A stretch of DNA of 64,000 bases from an uncultured Cohaesibacter sp. (GCF_963677725.1 NZ_OY782507.1:1-64000); one strand, 5' to 3'. Shown: positions 50,995 to 62,317, counted from the first letter of the stretch. Program-made: numbers and translations. The notes: a model not told the origin generated them from the letters alone.

Positions 50995-52044
50995 ATGGAT
51001 GGATTTGTCACAAATTGGCTTATTCCCGGCGCGATCATCGTGGGGCAGTCGCTTCTGTTGCTGGTCGCCCTGTTGGTGATCATTGCCTATGTCCTCTATG
51101 CCGACCGCAAGGTCTGGGCAGCAGTGCAGATGCGGCGCGGGCCCAATGTGGTCGGGCCTTGGGGGCTGTTGCAGTCCTTTGCCGATTTGCTGAAATTCGT
51201 TCTCAAGGAACCGGTGATCCCGTCTGGCTCGAACAAGGTGATTTTCCTGCTTGGACCTTTGATGACGGTGACAGTGGCTCTGGCGGCATGGGCCGTGGTG
51301 CCTGTGGCTGAAGGGTGGGCAATTGCCGACATCAATGTCGGCGTGCTCTATATTCTGGCCATCTCGTCGCTTGGCGTCTATGGCATCATCATGGGTGGCT
51401 GGGCGTCGAACTCGAAATATCCGTTCCTGTCTGCCTTGCGCTCGGCGGCGCAAATGGTGTCTTACGAAGTCTCCATCGGGTTCGTCATTATCACTGTTTT
51501 GCTCTGCGTCGGCTCGCTCAACTTGACGGATATCGTGCTGTCCCAGAAAGAGGGCTTTGCGACTTGGCTCGGGCTGCCTTCGCTCAGCTTCCTTAATTGG
51601 TATTGGCTGCCTTTATTCCCGATGTTTGTGGTGTTCTTCATCTCGGCTCTGGCAGAGACCAACCGGCCGCCATTCGATCTGCCAGAAGCGGAGTCGGAAC
51701 TGGTGGCGGGCTTCATGGTCGAATATGGCTCGACCCCTTACATGATGTATATGCTCGGCGAATATGTGGCGATTGCGCTGATGTGTTCGATGACTGTCAT
51801 CCTGTTCATGGGTGGGTGGTTGCCGCCGTTGGACTTCGTGCCCTTCACGTGGGTGCCGGGTGTGGTCTGGTTCTTCCTTAAGGCCAGTGCCGTGTTCTTC
51901 ATGTTTGCCATGACCAAGGCGTTCGTGCCGCGCTATCGCTATGACCAATTGATGCGCCTTGGCTGGAAAGTCTTCCTGCCACTGTCGCTCTTCTATGTGG
52001 TGCTGGTTGCAGGTGTGTTGCAATTCATGGGCTGGGCTCCTTAA
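50995..52044 (+). CDS. nuoH: NADH-quinone oxidoreductase subunit H
   Basis: A membrane subunit of complex I that lines the quinone channel near NuoA and NuoD. The 349 residues hold about eight membrane helices, the loop [14 protein letters not shown] and the conserved acidic motif [21 protein letters not shown] that is part of the proton path. It starts 12 bp after nuoG. Intact. Confidence 0.97.
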   Translation: MDGFVTNWLIPGAIIVGQSLLLLVALLVIIAYVLYADRKVWAAVQMRRGPNVVGPWGLLQSFADLLKFVLKEPVIPSGSNKVIFLLGPLMTVTVALAAWAVVPVAEGWAIADINVGVLYILAISSLGVYGIIMGGWASNSKYPFLSALRSAAQMVSYEVSIGFVIITVLLCVGSLNLTDIVLSQKEGFATWLGLPSLSFLNWYWLPLFPMFVVFFISALAETNRPPFDLPEAESELVAGFMVEYGSTPYMMYMLGEYVAIALMCSMTVILFMGGWLPPLDFVPFTWVPGVVWFFLKASAVFFMFAMTKAFVPRYRYDQLMRLGWKVFLPLSLFYVVLVAGVLQFMGWAP

Positions 52045-52062
52045 GAGAGGCGAAGAGACGCA

Positions 52063-52308
52063 ATGTTTGAATTGTCACTTCCCGGCATGATCGGGGCTTT
52101 GATAGGCGGCGTGGTTGGATGGGCCGATTTCAAGATGATCGGCGGTCTGATTGGGGCCAAATGGATGAAAATGCGTTCGGAGAAGGGCTTGGCCAATCAT
52201 CCGGATACAAAGAAATATGGTGACTGGATTCAGTTCGGCATCTGGTGTGGAACCCAGCTGCTGTTCCCGGTGATCGGCTATTGGGCCGGATTGTCATTGG
52301 CTGGTTAA
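52063..52308 (+). CDS. Small membrane protein inserted in the nuo operon (first)
   Basis: The 81-residue protein begins with a glycine-rich hydrophobic helix (about 8-32, with IGALIGGVVGW), has a charged middle (KWMKMRSEKGLANHPDTKK) and ends in a second helix (about 58-79). I recognise no family. It starts 19 bp after nuoH with GAGAGGCGAAG upstream of the ATG, so it is surely co-transcribed. It is not one of the 14 core subunits. Its two-helix layout resembles the next gene, so they may be paralogues. It could be a complex I assembly or accessory factor (inference). Confidence 0.75.
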   Translation: MFELSLPGMIGALIGGVVGWADFKMIGGLIGAKWMKMRSEKGLANHPDTKKYGDWIQFGIWCGTQLLFPVIGYWAGLSLAG

Positions 52309-52343
52309 AATTGGTTGGCCGTTTGAGCGGTTTGGAGAAAGAC

Positions 52344-52601
52344 ATGGTGATGACGCCTTTCCTTGCTGGCAGTTTGGGTGCCCTGATCGGGCTGCTCACG
52401 GCTGTGTTTGCCAACCTTGTGGTGTTGCCAGTGGTCCTGCGGGCGCAGGAAGAGGGCTATATCATGGGGCGGCAAACCACACTGGATGCCCAAAAGCAGG
52501 TGCAAGTCGCCAACTTTACGCGCTTCATGTACCGCATTCCGATGCCGGTCTTGTTCACTCTTGTCGGCTGTGTTGCTGGCCAACGGGTCTTTGGAGGTTA
52601 G
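52344..52601 (+). CDS. Small membrane protein inserted in the nuo operon (second)
   Basis: The 85-residue protein has an N-terminal helix (about 5-30, containing [21 protein letters not shown]), a polar loop with [17 protein letters not shown] and a C-terminal hydrophobic helix ending in [19 protein letters not shown] precedes the ATG at 52344; the frame extends upstream to 52245 over the previous gene and is rejected. It stops one base before the nuoI ATG. The shared GALIG motif and layout suggest descent from the same ancestor as the preceding gene. Function unknown. Confidence 0.75.
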   Translation: MVMTPFLAGSLGALIGLLTAVFANLVVLPVVLRAQEEGYIMGRQTTLDAQKQVQVANFTRFMYRIPMPVLFTLVGCVAGQRVFGG

Positions 52602-52602
52602 T

Positions 52603-53091
52603 ATGGCACTTGCACAGGCTGCAAAATCGCTGATGTTGAAGGAGTTTGTTTCTGCCTTCTTCCTCTCAATGCGGTATTTCTTTGCGCCCAAGGCGACGAT
52701 CAATTACCCGTTCGAAAAGGGGCCGGTCAGCCCGCGTTTTCGCGGTGAACATGCACTGCGCCGCTATCCCAACGGGGAAGAGCGCTGCATTGCCTGCAAA
52801 TTGTGTGAGGCGATCTGTCCGGCGCAGGCCATCACGATTGAAGCCGGACCCCGGCGCAATGACGGCACTCGCCGCACCACCCGCTATGATCTCGACATGA
52901 CCAAATGCATCTATTGCGGTCTGTGCCAGGAGGCCTGTCCGGTGGAGGCGATTGTCGAGGGGCCGAATTTTGAATTTGCCACGGAGACCCGCGAAGAACT
53001 GTTCTACAACAAGGAACGACTCCTTGAGAATGGCGAACGCTGGGAGCTTGAATTGGCTCGCAATATTGCAATGGACGCGCCTTATCGCTGA
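52603..53091 (+). CDS. nuoI: NADH-quinone oxidoreductase subunit I
   Basis: The ferredoxin-like subunit carrying clusters N6a and N6b between NuoG and NuoB. The 162 residues contain two 4Fe-4S motifs, [16 protein letters not shown] and [16 protein letters not shown], and the conserved [16 protein letters not shown] lead-in. GGAGG lies nine bases before the ATG. The frame continues upstream over the previous gene and is not used. Length is standard for alphaproteobacteria. Confidence 0.97.
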   Translation: MALAQAAKSLMLKEFVSAFFLSMRYFFAPKATINYPFEKGPVSPRFRGEHALRRYPNGEERCIACKLCEAICPAQAITIEAGPRRNDGTRRTTRYDLDMTKCIYCGLCQEACPVEAIVEGPNFEFATETREELFYNKERLLENGERWELELARNIAMDAPYR

Positions 53092-53151
53092 CGCGGGCGG
53101 GGCAAGGAATAACGGAAGGGAAGCCCAAGGGCGGGCTTCAGAGCGAAAGAC

Positions 53152-53766
53152 ATGATCCTTCAGAGCTTTTTCTTCTATCTCTTTTCGGCGATCCTGCTTG
53201 GGTCCGGGCTGATGGTGATCGGGTCGCGCAATCCGGTCCATTCGGTACTGTTTCTGATCCTTGCCTTCTTCAATGCTGCTGCCCTGTTCGTGCTGCTGGG
53301 GGCCGAGTTTTTGGCGATGCTGCTGATCGTGGTCTATGTGGGCGCGGTGGCGGTGTTGTTCCTGTTTATCGTGATGATGCTCGATATCGACTTTGTAGAG
53401 CTGCGGTCCGGGTTTCTTAGCTACATGCCGATTGGCTTGCTGGTCGGGCTGGTTCTGCTGGCTGAATTGATCGTCGCCATTGGCGGTTGGGCGATCAGCC
53501 CTGATGTGGTGGCCAATCTGGGGGAACCGATTCCGGATCTGGCCAAAATGTCGAATATCGAGGCGATCGGATCGCTCCTTTATACCAAATATGTCTATTA
53601 CTTCCTGAGCGCGGCGATGATCCTGCTGGTCGCCATGATCGGGGCCATCGTGTTGACATTGCATCACCGCAAGGATGTGAAACGTCAGGATATTACGCGT
53701 CAGGTGGCGCGGAACGTCGATAATTCTATTGAAATCAAGAAAGTGGAACCGGGCAGGGGCATCTAG
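53152..53766 (+). CDS. nuoJ: NADH-quinone oxidoreductase subunit J
   Basis: A membrane subunit of complex I with five helices. The 204-residue protein includes the helix 3 region VYVGAVAVLFLFIVMMLDID, whose bent helix is linked to coupling, and a polar C-terminal tail after HHRKDVKRQ. It follows nuoI after 60 bp. Confidence 0.95.
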   Translation: MILQSFFFYLFSAILLGSGLMVIGSRNPVHSVLFLILAFFNAAALFVLLGAEFLAMLLIVVYVGAVAVLFLFIVMMLDIDFVELRSGFLSYMPIGLLVGLVLLAELIVAIGGWAISPDVVANLGEPIPDLAKMSNIEAIGSLLYTKYVYYFLSAAMILLVAMIGAIVLTLHHRKDVKRQDITRQVARNVDNSIEIKKVEPGRGI

Positions 53767-53826
53767 CCTTCCGGTTCCCTTGTCTTTGGGCCCGGATGGG
53801 CATGAGAAGAAGGGACTGCCAGAAAG

Positions 53827-54135
53827 ATGGAAATCGGACTGAGCCATTATCTGACTGTTGCAGCGATCCTGTTCGTGATCGGGATGTTCGGCATCTTCAT
53901 CAATCGGAAGAATGTCATCGTCATTCTGATGTCAATCGAGCTGATCCTGTTGTCGGTGAATATCAATTTGGTCGCCTTCTCCTCTTTTCTGGGCGATTTG
54001 GTGGGGCAGATTTTCGGTCTGCTGATCCTGACTGTCGCTGCGGCCGAGGCCGCTATCGGGTTGGCCATTTTGGTCGTGTTTTATCGCAATCGCGGCTCCA
54101 TCGCGGTTGAAGACATCAACATGATGAAGGGCTGA
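53827..54135 (+). CDS. nuoK: NADH-quinone oxidoreductase subunit K
   Basis: A 102-residue antiporter-like subunit with three membrane helices. The buried glutamates of the family lie in [12 protein letters not shown] (about 36) and [12 protein letters not shown] (about 72). It lies 60 bp after nuoJ and seven bases before nuoL. Standard length. Confidence 0.96.
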   Translation: MEIGLSHYLTVAAILFVIGMFGIFINRKNVIVILMSIELILLSVNINLVAFSSFLGDLVGQIFGLLILTVAAAEAAIGLAILVVFYRNRGSIAVEDINMMKG

Positions 54136-54142
54136 GATTATC

Positions 54143-56098
54143 ATGTATTCGGCCATCGTCTTTTTACCGCTTCTGGGCTTTTTGATCGCCGGTTTGTTCG
54201 GTCGGTCTCTGGGCCACAAGGCATGTGAATATGTCACCAGCACGCTGTTGGTGATTGCAGCTCTGTTGTCGTGGATTGCTTTTTTCTCCGTCGCCTTTGG
54301 CCATGGAGAGACCCGGATTATTTCCATCTTTACATGGATTCAATCCGGTGCGCTGACCATTGACTGGTCTATCCGGGTGGACACCCTGACCGTTGTCATG
54401 CTGGTGGTCGTGAACACGGTGTCATCCCTGGTTCATATCTATTCCATCGGTTACATGCATGAGGACCCGCATCGCGCGCGTTTCTTTGCGTATCTGTCGC
54501 TCTTCACCTTTGCGATGCTGTCGCTGGTCACTGCAAACAATCTGGTGCAGATGTTCTTTGGTTGGGAAGGCGTGGGTCTTGCATCCTATTTGCTGATTGG
54601 ATTCTGGTATCAGAAACCATCCGCCAATGCGGCTGCGATGAAAGCCTTCATTGTCAACCGGGTCGGGGACTTTGGTTTTGCGCTCGGGATTTGCGGCGTC
54701 TATGTGCTGTTCAATACGATCAGCTTCACAGACATTTTTGCCAATGCAGAGAGCATCAAGGGCCAGACGATCCATTTCCTCGGGCAGGATTGGGATGCGC
54801 TTACGACCGTTTGTCTGTTGCTGTTCATGGGTGCCATGGGCAAGTCAGCGCAATTCCTGTTGCATACATGGCTGCCAGACGCGATGGAAGGCCCGACACC
54901 GGTCTCCGCTCTGATCCATGCGGCGACGATGGTCACCGCTGGCGTCTTCATGGTGGCACGCTTGTCGCCCCTGTTCGAGCTGGCGCCAACAGCGCTTGAA
55001 GTGGTCACCTTCATCGGTGCGACAACAGCCTTCTTTGCCGCCACCATTGGACTGGTGCAGAATGACATCAAGCGGGTGATCGCCTATTCAACCTGTTCGC
55101 AGCTCGGCTACATGTTTGTTGCTCTTGGCATCGGGGCCTATGGGGCGGCGGTGTTCCATCTCTTCACCCATGCCTTCTTCAAGGCGCTTTTGTTCCTTGG
55201 GGCGGGGTCTGTTATCCATGCTGTCTCAAATGAGCAGGATATGCGCAAGATGGGCGGGCTGGCCAAGCATATCAAGCTCACTTACTGGATGATGCTGATC
55301 GGCACCTTGGCGCTGACCGGTGTTGGCATTCCGGGCACCCTGATCGGATTTGCGGGCTTCAATTCCAAGGATGCGATTATCGAATCCGCCTTTGCCGCAC
55401 ACAATAGCTTGAGTGGTTATGCCTTCGGCATGACAGTCATTGCCGCTTTGTTCACCAGCTTCTATAGCTGGCGGCTGGTCTTCATGACCTTCCATGGCCG
55501 CGAACGGATGAGCCCGGACGTCAAGGCACATATCCATGAAAGCCCCAAAGTGATGCTCGTGCCCTTGATGGTGTTGGCCATCGGGGCGGTCTTTGCGGGC
55601 ATGGTGTTTGCCGGGGATTTCTATGGGCATCATTATGATGAATTCTGGAAAGGTGCGCTGTTCGTCTCGGCTGAGAATGAACTTGTGCATGAGTCCCATA
55701 ATGTGCCTTGGGCAGTGAAACTGGCACCCTTCGGCATGATGTTGCTTGGCTTGGCGATTGCATATCTGTTCTATATCCGCTCGCCACAGATCCCGAAAAG
55801 GCTCGCCGAGCGGCATCATATTCTCTACCGCTTCCTGCTCAACAAATGGTATTTCGACGAGCTGTATGATCTGTTGTTCGTGCGCACGACGAAGTGGCTT
55901 GGGCGCGTCTTGTGGAAGGGGGGCGATGAGCGGATTATCGACCATTATGGCCCCAATGGCATTGCGGCTCGGGTTCTCGATGTCACTCAACGGGTGGTGA
56001 AATTGCAGACCGGCTATGTCTATCACTATGCCTTTGCCATGATGATCGGTGCAGCGCTTCTGGTAACTTACGTCATGCTGAGCGGGGGAGCGCACTGA
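54143..56098 (+). CDS. nuoL: NADH-quinone oxidoreductase subunit L
   Basis: The distal antiporter-like proton-pumping subunit, with about 16 membrane helices and the C-terminal lateral helix that runs along the membrane arm. The 651 residues include [18 protein letters not shown] with the key glutamate, and the channel region [15 protein letters not shown]. It starts seven bases after nuoK and overlaps nuoM by one base. Confidence 0.97.
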   Translation: MYSAIVFLPLLGFLIAGLFGRSLGHKACEYVTSTLLVIAALLSWIAFFSVAFGHGETRIISIFTWIQSGALTIDWSIRVDTLTVVMLVVVNTVSSLVHIYSIGYMHEDPHRARFFAYLSLFTFAMLSLVTANNLVQMFFGWEGVGLASYLLIGFWYQKPSANAAAMKAFIVNRVGDFGFALGICGVYVLFNTISFTDIFANAESIKGQTIHFLGQDWDALTTVCLLLFMGAMGKSAQFLLHTWLPDAMEGPTPVSALIHAATMVTAGVFMVARLSPLFELAPTALEVVTFIGATTAFFAATIGLVQNDIKRVIAYSTCSQLGYMFVALGIGAYGAAVFHLFTHAFFKALLFLGAGSVIHAVSNEQDMRKMGGLAKHIKLTYWMMLIGTLALTGVGIPGTLIGFAGFNSKDAIIESAFAAHNSLSGYAFGMTVIAALFTSFYSWRLVFMTFHGRERMSPDVKAHIHESPKVMLVPLMVLAIGAVFAGMVFAGDFYGHHYDEFWKGALFVSAENELVHESHNVPWAVKLAPFGMMLLGLAIAYLFYIRSPQIPKRLAERHHILYRFLLNKWYFDELYDLLFVRTTKWLGRVLWKGGDERIIDHYGPNGIAARVLDVTQRVVKLQTGYVYHYAFAMMIGAALLVTYVMLSGGAH

Positions 56099-57609
56099 TG
56101 AATAATTGGCCGTTGCTTTCTACCGTCGTCTTCCTGCCGCTTGTCGGAGCGCTCATGATTCTGCTGGTGCGCGGGGACGACGCCATTGCCCGCCGCAATA
56201 TCAACAATGTGGCGCTCTGGACAACGATTGTCACTTTCCTCATTTCGCTGTTGATCTGGAATCAGTTCGATCCGGAAAATCCGGGTTTCCAAATGCAGGA
56301 GCGGGCCGATTGGCTCAGCGCCACCATCGCCTATCGCATGGGCGTGGATGGCATTTCGATGCTGTTTGTCATTTTGACAACCGCTTTGATGCCAGCGGCG
56401 ATCTTTGCGAGCCGCAACTCGGTGACCAAACGCCTGAAAGAATATATGATTGCCTTTCTGGTGCTCGAAACCATGATGATCGGGGTTTTCTGTGCGCTTG
56501 ATCTGGTCCTTTTCTATCTTTTCTTTGAGGCCGGTCTCATTCCGATGTTCATCATCATCGGTGTCTGGGGTGGCAAGAACCGGGTTTATGCCAGCTTCAA
56601 ATTCTTCCTCTATACGCTGATCGGTTCGGTCCTGATGCTGCTGGCCATCATGGCGATGTATTGGGACGCGGGCACGACGGATATTGTCCAGCTTTTGGCG
56701 CATAATTTCTCAAAAGAGATGCAGCTCTGGCTCTGGTTGGCTTTCTTTGCGTCATTTGCAGTGAAAATGCCCATGTGGCCGGTGCATACCTGGTTGCCAG
56801 ACGCCCACGTTCAAGCCCCGACTGCGGGGTCGGTCATTCTGGCCGGGATCCTTTTGAAAATGGGCGGCTATGGCTTCTTGCGTTTCTCGCTGCCGATGTT
56901 CCCGCTGGCGTCTGATTTCTTCGCGCCGATGGTGTTTGCGCTGTCGGTGGTGGCGATCATCTATACCTCGCTGGTGGCCTTGGCGCAGGAGGATATCAAG
57001 AAGCTGATTGCCTATTCGTCGGTTGCCCATATGGGCTATGTGACGATGGGGCTTTTCTCCATGACCATGCAAGGTGTGCAGGGAGGCATTTTCCAGATGC
57101 TGTCCCACGGCATTGTTTCGGGCGCTTTGTTCCTTTGCGTCGGGGTGGTCTATGACCGGATGCATACCCGCGAGATTTCTGCTTATGGCGGATTGGTCAA
57201 CCGGATGCCGGTCTTTGCGACCCTGTTCATGCTGTTCACCATGGCCAATGTCGGCCTGCCGGGCACTTCTGGGTTTGTTGGCGAGTTTCTGACCATTCTG
57301 GGTGTCTTCCGTGTGAATACATGGGTTGCCTTCTTTGCTACGACCGGGGTGATCCTGTCAGCGGCCTATGCCTTGTGGCTCTATCGCCGGGTGGTGTTTG
57401 GCAAGCTGGAGAAAGAGAGTCTGAAAGGCATTCTGGACATGGACCGGCGTGAAAAGGCCATTCTGGTGCCACTGGCGGCGCTGACGATCCTGTTCGGTGT
57501 TTATCCAGCTCCCATTCAGGATGTCACGGCTGCGGCGGTGGAAAATCTGATCAACAATTACCAGGCAGCTTTGGCTGCAGCGGACAAGGTCGCCATGCTG
57601 GCCCAATAG
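56098..57609 (+). CDS. nuoM: NADH-quinone oxidoreductase subunit M
   Basis: The second antiporter-like proton-pumping subunit, 503 residues with about 14 helices. Key landmarks are [18 protein letters not shown], containing the essential glutamate, [20 protein letters not shown] and [11 protein letters not shown]. It shares one base with the nuoL stop. Confidence 0.97.
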   Translation: MNNWPLLSTVVFLPLVGALMILLVRGDDAIARRNINNVALWTTIVTFLISLLIWNQFDPENPGFQMQERADWLSATIAYRMGVDGISMLFVILTTALMPAAIFASRNSVTKRLKEYMIAFLVLETMMIGVFCALDLVLFYLFFEAGLIPMFIIIGVWGGKNRVYASFKFFLYTLIGSVLMLLAIMAMYWDAGTTDIVQLLAHNFSKEMQLWLWLAFFASFAVKMPMWPVHTWLPDAHVQAPTAGSVILAGILLKMGGYGFLRFSLPMFPLASDFFAPMVFALSVVAIIYTSLVALAQEDIKKLIAYSSVAHMGYVTMGLFSMTMQGVQGGIFQMLSHGIVSGALFLCVGVVYDRMHTREISAYGGLVNRMPVFATLFMLFTMANVGLPGTSGFVGEFLTILGVFRVNTWVAFFATTGVILSAAYALWLYRRVVFGKLEKESLKGILDMDRREKAILVPLAALTILFGVYPAPIQDVTAAAVENLINNYQAALAAADKVAMLAQ

Positions 57610-57644
57610 GGCTTTCGCGGACCGATGAAAGAAGTGAGTGAACC

Positions 57645-59090
57645 ATGACCCCTGATTTGGCTGCGCTTCCCGACCTGATGCCGGTTTTGCCGGAGATCCT
57701 GCTCGCGGTGGGATCGATGGTGTTGTTGATGATTGGCGCTTTTGGTGGCCCCAAAAGCAGTCAGGTCGTGAGCGGTTTGGCGGTGGCGTTGTTGATCCTT
57801 GCCGGGGTGCTGCTGCTGATCGGACCGGACGCCAAGGCCGAAACCTTCAATGGTGCTTTCATCCTTGATCCGTTCGCCCGTCTCATGAAGCTGCTGGTGC
57901 TGATTGCCTCTGGGTTGGCGCTCGCCATGACTGTGGGGTATTCCCGCACGGAGAAGTTTGACACTATCGAGTATCCGGTGCTGATCTTGCTTTCGACGCT
58001 TGGCATGCTGATGATGCTGTCGGCCAACGACATGATCGCTGTCTATCTGGGGCTGGAGCTGCAGTCTCTGGCGCTTTATGTGCTGGCTTCGATCAAGCGT
58101 GATAGCAGCAAGGCGACGGAAGCGGGCTTGAAATATTTCGTCCTTGGCGCCTTGTCCTCCGGCATGCTGCTCTATGGCATGAGCCTCGTTTATGGCTTTA
58201 CCGGTCACATCTCCTTTGCAGGCATTTCCGAATCTCTTCATGTGGACGAGCCGGGCCTTGGGGTGATTTTCGGGCTGGTCTTCATTCTCGCTGGCCTGAC
58301 CTTCAAGATCTCTGCGGTTCCGTTCCATATGTGGACACCGGATGTCTATGAGGGCGCGCCGACACCGGTCACGGCCTTTTTGGCGGCCGCGCCAAAGGTC
58401 GCTGCGATGGGGTTGATTGTCCGGTTTGTCTTTAGTGCATTCGAGTTGATCGATACCCAATGGCAGCAGGTGATTGTCTTCATTTCGATCCTGTCGATGG
58501 TGCTGGGGGCTTTTGCGGCGATCGGGCAGAAGAATATCAAGCGACTGATGGCCTATTCCTCTATCGGACATATGGGCTATGCCCTTGTAGGTCTGGCTGC
58601 AGGCAATGCGGCAGGTGTTGAAGGGCTGATCATCTATATGATCACCTATGTCGCCATGACCCTTGGAGCCTTCGCTGCTATCCTGTCGATGCGGCGTAAA
58701 GACGGGATGGTGCAGAATATTGATGATCTGGCGGGTCTGTCCAAGACCGACTTGCCGATGGCATTTTTGATTGCTGTCTTGATGTTCTCGCTGGCTGGTG
58801 TGCCGTGGATGGGTGGCTTCTTTGGCAAGTTCTTTGTCTTTTTGGCCGCTGTTGAAGCCGGGCTGTATCCGCTGGCGGTGATCGGCGTTCTGGCGTCGGT
58901 TGTCGGGGCTTATTACTATCTGCGGATCGTCAAGATCATGTTCTTTGACGAACCAGCGCCTGCCTTTGAGGCCAGCCCAGTGGAACTGAGGACTGTTCTC
59001 ATTCTGAGTGGCGCATTCATCTTCACCATGGTGCTGTTTATCGGTCCGATTCGGGCGATGGCAGAGGAAGCGGCGAAAAGCTTTTTCTAA
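57645..59090 (+). CDS. nuoN: NADH-quinone oxidoreductase subunit N
   Basis: The third antiporter-like subunit, 481 residues with about 14 helices and the motifs [39 protein letters not shown] and [15 protein letters not shown]. It is the last nuo gene, 35 bp after nuoM. A strong hairpin follows 60 bp after the stop. Confidence 0.97.
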   Translation: MTPDLAALPDLMPVLPEILLAVGSMVLLMIGAFGGPKSSQVVSGLAVALLILAGVLLLIGPDAKAETFNGAFILDPFARLMKLLVLIASGLALAMTVGYSRTEKFDTIEYPVLILLSTLGMLMMLSANDMIAVYLGLELQSLALYVLASIKRDSSKATEAGLKYFVLGALSSGMLLYGMSLVYGFTGHISFAGISESLHVDEPGLGVIFGLVFILAGLTFKISAVPFHMWTPDVYEGAPTPVTAFLAAAPKVAAMGLIVRFVFSAFELIDTQWQQVIVFISILSMVLGAFAAIGQKNIKRLMAYSSIGHMGYALVGLAAGNAAGVEGLIIYMITYVAMTLGAFAAILSMRRKDGMVQNIDDLAGLSKTDLPMAFLIAVLMFSLAGVPWMGGFFGKFFVFLAAVEAGLYPLAVIGVLASVVGAYYYLRIVKIMFFDEPAPAFEASPVELRTVLILSGAFIFTMVLFIGPIRAMAEEAAKSFF

Positions 59091-59151
59091 TTGCAAAGCA
59101 AGAATGGGCCAGTTTTTTTGATACAGAGGCCGATTGTTGTGCTAAGACTTT

Positions 59152-59177
59152 GCTGCCCGGGGCTTGCCTCGGGCAGC
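59152..59177 (+). terminator. Hairpin after nuoN
   Basis: GCTGCCCG (59152-59159) pairs with CGGGCAGC (59170-59177). It has no T-run, so it may only partly terminate or may protect the nuo mRNA while letting some transcripts reach birA. Confidence 0.5.
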
Positions 59178-59366
59178 GTCATTTGATCTGCTTGCAAACT
59201 GTCCGCTTGTTGAAAGTCTGGCAACTGCTGATGGTTTTGTTTGCGCGGGCTGGAACCGACCTGCTGAGCGCCAAGTGATTGCATAGTCGACCTTTATTTG
59301 CTGCCAGCCTTATCGGATTTGCCGAGCTTTTTCTGGTATCAGCGCATCGATGAGAGAGTTTCCCTC

Positions 59367-60131
59367 GTGTCCAATATCCCTGCTGCCTATCGTCATCAGT
59401 CTTTTGAAAGCATCGACTCAACCAACCGCTATGCTCTGGAGGCTGCCAAGGATGGCAGGGCCGGCAACTTGTGGGTGACAGCGGGTGAGCAGACAGCAGG
59501 GCGTGGGCGGCGTGGTCGTCATTGGAGTTCGGAGCAGGGCAACCTGTCTGCCAGTCTGTTGCTGATTGATCCGGCGCCGATGAAGGCCATCGGTCAATTG
59601 CCCCTGGTGGCGGCAACTGCGGTGCATCGTGCCATCAGTGGTATGCTGTCTCCGGTGCAACGGGCAGAGCTGACAATCAAATGGCCCAATGATGTGCTCT
59701 GGGGTGATCAGAAAATCTGCGGTATTTTGCTCGAAAGCACGACGTTGCTCAATGGCAAGCAGGCGGTGGTCATCGGCATTGGAATCAATTGCCGCAACCA
59801 TCCTGAAACAACCGAAGGGTTGGCGGCTGCCGATTTGTTGCAATATGGATATGATATTTCACCCGAGCAGGTGTTTGAACGTCTGGCCCATCATCTCGAT
59901 GAGCGACTCTCTGTGTGGAATGCGGGCTTGGGTATGCCGGAAATCCGCGATGACTGGTTGCTTCGGGCACGGGGCGTTGGCCAGCCGGTGGTGGCCCGTC
60001 TGCCGGACGAAGATGTGTATGGGACCTTTGAGCAACTCGATGATCAGGGAGCGCTCGTCATGCGGTTGCCTGATGGCAAGCAAAGGGTCATTTATGCCGG
60101 GGATGTCTATTGGCCCGGTGCAGTACGTTAA
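59367..60131 (+). CDS. birA: Biotin--[acetyl-CoA-carboxylase] ligase
   Basis: The enzyme activates biotin with ATP and attaches it to the carboxyl carrier protein of acetyl-CoA carboxylase. The 254-residue protein has the biotin-loop motif GRGRRGRHWSS, TIKWPNDVLW, KICGILLE and GIGINC. It lacks the N-terminal DNA-binding domain of the Escherichia coli BirA, so it is the non-repressor (group I) type. The GTG at 59367, about nine bases after GAGAGAG, is chosen; a TTG at 59298 opens the frame but lacks a signal. It lies between nuoN and RNase J as usual in this order. Confidence 0.93.
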   Translation: MSNIPAAYRHQSFESIDSTNRYALEAAKDGRAGNLWVTAGEQTAGRGRRGRHWSSEQGNLSASLLLIDPAPMKAIGQLPLVAATAVHRAISGMLSPVQRAELTIKWPNDVLWGDQKICGILLESTTLLNGKQAVVIGIGINCRNHPETTEGLAAADLLQYGYDISPEQVFERLAHHLDERLSVWNAGLGMPEIRDDWLLRARGVGQPVVARLPDEDVYGTFEQLDDQGALVMRLPDGKQRVIYAGDVYWPGAVR

Positions 60132-60160
60132 GTCTGCTTGAAAGGGATTGAGAGAAATTG

Positions 60161-61825
60161 ATGAGTAAGTCGGAACTGGTCTTCATGCCGCTTGGCGGCG
60201 TTGGCGAAATAGGAATGAATATGGCGCTTTATGGCGTCGGGCCAGAAGGAGACAAGAGATGGCTGATCGTCGATTTCGGTGTCGCCTTTGCCCATGAGGC
60301 CCATCCCGGCGCGGATCTGATTTTTGCCGATATGCGGTTTCTCGAAGAAGAGCGCGACCGGATTGACGGGTTGGTGATTACCCACGGCCATGAAGATCAT
60401 TTCGGGGCATTGTTTTCCTTGTGGGAGCGTTTGGAAGTGCCTGTCTATGGGACGGGTTTTCTGGCCGATCTGGTGGCGGCCAAGGGGGAGCATGAACGCG
60501 ATGCGCCCGACATTCCGGTAACACGGGTGGAGCAGGGCGCACGGGTGCAGATCGGTGCCTTCAATGTGGAATTTATATCTGTCTCCCATTCGATCCCTGA
60601 AGCCAATGCTCTGGCCATACGGACCGAGCACGGGTTGGTGTTGCATAGTGGCGACTGGAAGCTTGATGATCGGCCCGGCATGGGCAAAAGCACCGACATT
60701 GCGCGGTTCATCGAGCTTGGCAAGGAAGGCGTGCTGGCCCTTGTTTGCGATTCGACCAATGCGCTGAGCGAAGGCTCTTCGATTTCCGAGAAGGATGTCG
60801 AGGAGGAATTGACCCATTTGATCGGGCAGGCCAAGCACCGGGTTGCGGTGACCACCTTTGCGTCCAATGTTTCGCGCGTGCAGGCAATTGCGCGGGCAGC
60901 ACGGGCCAATGATCGGCAATGTGTCGTGGTTGGTCGGGCCCTGTGGCGTTTCATCGAGGTGGCGCAGGAGCAGGGCTATTTGCAGGATGTGCCAGATTTC
61001 CTGACCGAGCAGGATTATGGCTATCTGCCGCGTGACAAGGTGGTTGCCATTCTGACCGGATCGCAAGGGGAAAAGCGCGCGGCTCTCGCGCGCATTGCAG
61101 GCGGAGAACATCCTTCCGTGCAATTTTCCAAGGGTGATCAGGTGATCATGTCGTCCAAAGCCATTCCGGGCAATGAGCGCGAAATCAACGAAGTCATCAA
61201 CAATCTGGCGCGTCAGGATGTGACCATCATCACCGAGCATGATGCACGGGTCCATGTGTCTGGTCATCCAAAGCGGGGCGATCTGCGCAAGATGTATGAA
61301 TGGACCAAGCCAGCCATTGCAGTGCCTGTGCACGGCGAAGAAATGCATTTGAAGGCCCACGCCCGCCTGGCGCGGGATATGGGCGTCAAAGAGGTCTTGC
61401 ATGTGCGCAACGGATGGATGGCCCGGCTGGCGGGTGGCATGATCAAGAGTTGGGATGAAGCTCTGGGTGGTCGTCTCTACAAGGATGGCGCGCTGATTGG
61501 TACGTTTGACGAAATGGGGATTCAGGAGCGTCGCAAACTTTCCTTTGTCGGGCATATTGCCGTGGCGCTGACAGTGAGCAAACAGGGCGAGATTCTGGGT
61601 CATCCACAAATGGCTTTGGTGGGTATTCCGGATCGCAACAAAAAGAATCGTCTTTTTATCGAAATTGTCGAGGCGGGCATCTTTGGTGCCCTGAAGGGCA
61701 TGCCGGCCAAAAAGCGTAAAGATATCGATGTGTTACGCGAAGCGGTGCGACGTTCTGTCCGGGCTGAAGTTCATCAACACTGGGCTAAAAAGCCAACTGT
61801 TGCTGTGATGATCAACTTGGTATGA
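60161..61825 (+). CDS. rnj: Ribonuclease J
   Basis: A metallo-beta-lactamase/beta-CASP nuclease with 5' exonuclease and endonuclease activity in rRNA and mRNA processing. The 554 residues show the zinc motif HxHxDH as THGHEDH (His75, His77, Asp79, His80), HSGDWKLDD, and the beta-CASP motifs TTFASNVSRV and HVSGHP. A TTG one codon upstream is not used, as the ATG at 60161 fits the family start. It lies 29 bp after birA and is probably co-transcribed with it. Confidence 0.95.
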   Translation: MSKSELVFMPLGGVGEIGMNMALYGVGPEGDKRWLIVDFGVAFAHEAHPGADLIFADMRFLEEERDRIDGLVITHGHEDHFGALFSLWERLEVPVYGTGFLADLVAAKGEHERDAPDIPVTRVEQGARVQIGAFNVEFISVSHSIPEANALAIRTEHGLVLHSGDWKLDDRPGMGKSTDIARFIELGKEGVLALVCDSTNALSEGSSISEKDVEEELTHLIGQAKHRVAVTTFASNVSRVQAIARAARANDRQCVVVGRALWRFIEVAQEQGYLQDVPDFLTEQDYGYLPRDKVVAILTGSQGEKRAALARIAGGEHPSVQFSKGDQVIMSSKAIPGNEREINEVINNLARQDVTIITEHDARVHVSGHPKRGDLRKMYEWTKPAIAVPVHGEEMHLKAHARLARDMGVKEVLHVRNGWMARLAGGMIKSWDEALGGRLYKDGALIGTFDEMGIQERRKLSFVGHIAVALTVSKQGEILGHPQMALVGIPDRNKKNRLFIEIVEAGIFGALKGMPAKKRKDIDVLREAVRRSVRAEVHQHWAKKPTVAVMINLV

Positions 61826-61912
61826 CGTGTGTACATTTTCTTTAGGCTCTGCAGGCCTCCCTTTGAAGGAACTTCTTCACCGCAGAGCAATCGATCGAAA
61901 GGATAGAAAGAA

Positions 61913-62317
61913 ATGATTGGTCGTCTTAATCACGTTGCTATCGCTGTTCCTGAAATGGATGCTGCTGTTGCTACCTATGCAAACACCCTTGGTGCCAAGG
62001 TTTCTCCTGCTCAGGACGAACCAGATCATGGTGTGCGCGTTGTCTTCGTTGAACTGCCAAACACCAAAGTTGAGCTGCTGGAGCCACTTGGCGAAAATAG
62101 CCCAATCCTGAAATTCCTTGAGAAAAACCCTATGGGCGGCATCCATCATGTATGCTACGAAGTAGATGACATCATCGCTGCTCGTGATAAACTGAAAGCT
62201 GACGGCGCTCGCATCATCGGCGACGGTGAGCCAAAAATCGGTGCACACGGCAAACCAGTAATCTTCCTGCATCCAAAAGACTTCTGCGGTACCCTGACCG
62301 AGCTGGAGCAGGTCTAA
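61913..62317 (+). CDS. mce: Methylmalonyl-CoA epimerase
   Basis: This vicinal-oxygen-chelate enzyme interconverts (R)- and (S)-methylmalonyl-CoA in propionyl-CoA use. The 134 residues start MIGRLNHVAIAV, with the first metal histidine at position 7, and contain GIHHVCYEVDDI and the C-terminal glutamate in GTLTELEQV. Codon use is biased to the most frequent codons, as for a highly expressed gene. GAAAGGATAGAAAG precedes the ATG. Confidence 0.95.
   Translation: MIGRLNHVAIAVPEMDAAVATYANTLGAKVSPAQDEPDHGVRVVFVELPNTKVELLEPLGENSPILKFLEKNPMGGIHHVCYEVDDIIAARDKLKADGARIIGDGEPKIGAHGKPVIFLHPKDFCGTLTELEQV

Noticed and set aside
57558-59096. 512-codon minus-strand frame opposite nuoN
   Set aside because: His/Gln/Arg-rich product with no domain, antisense to a membrane-protein gene whose U-rich codons give such shadows.
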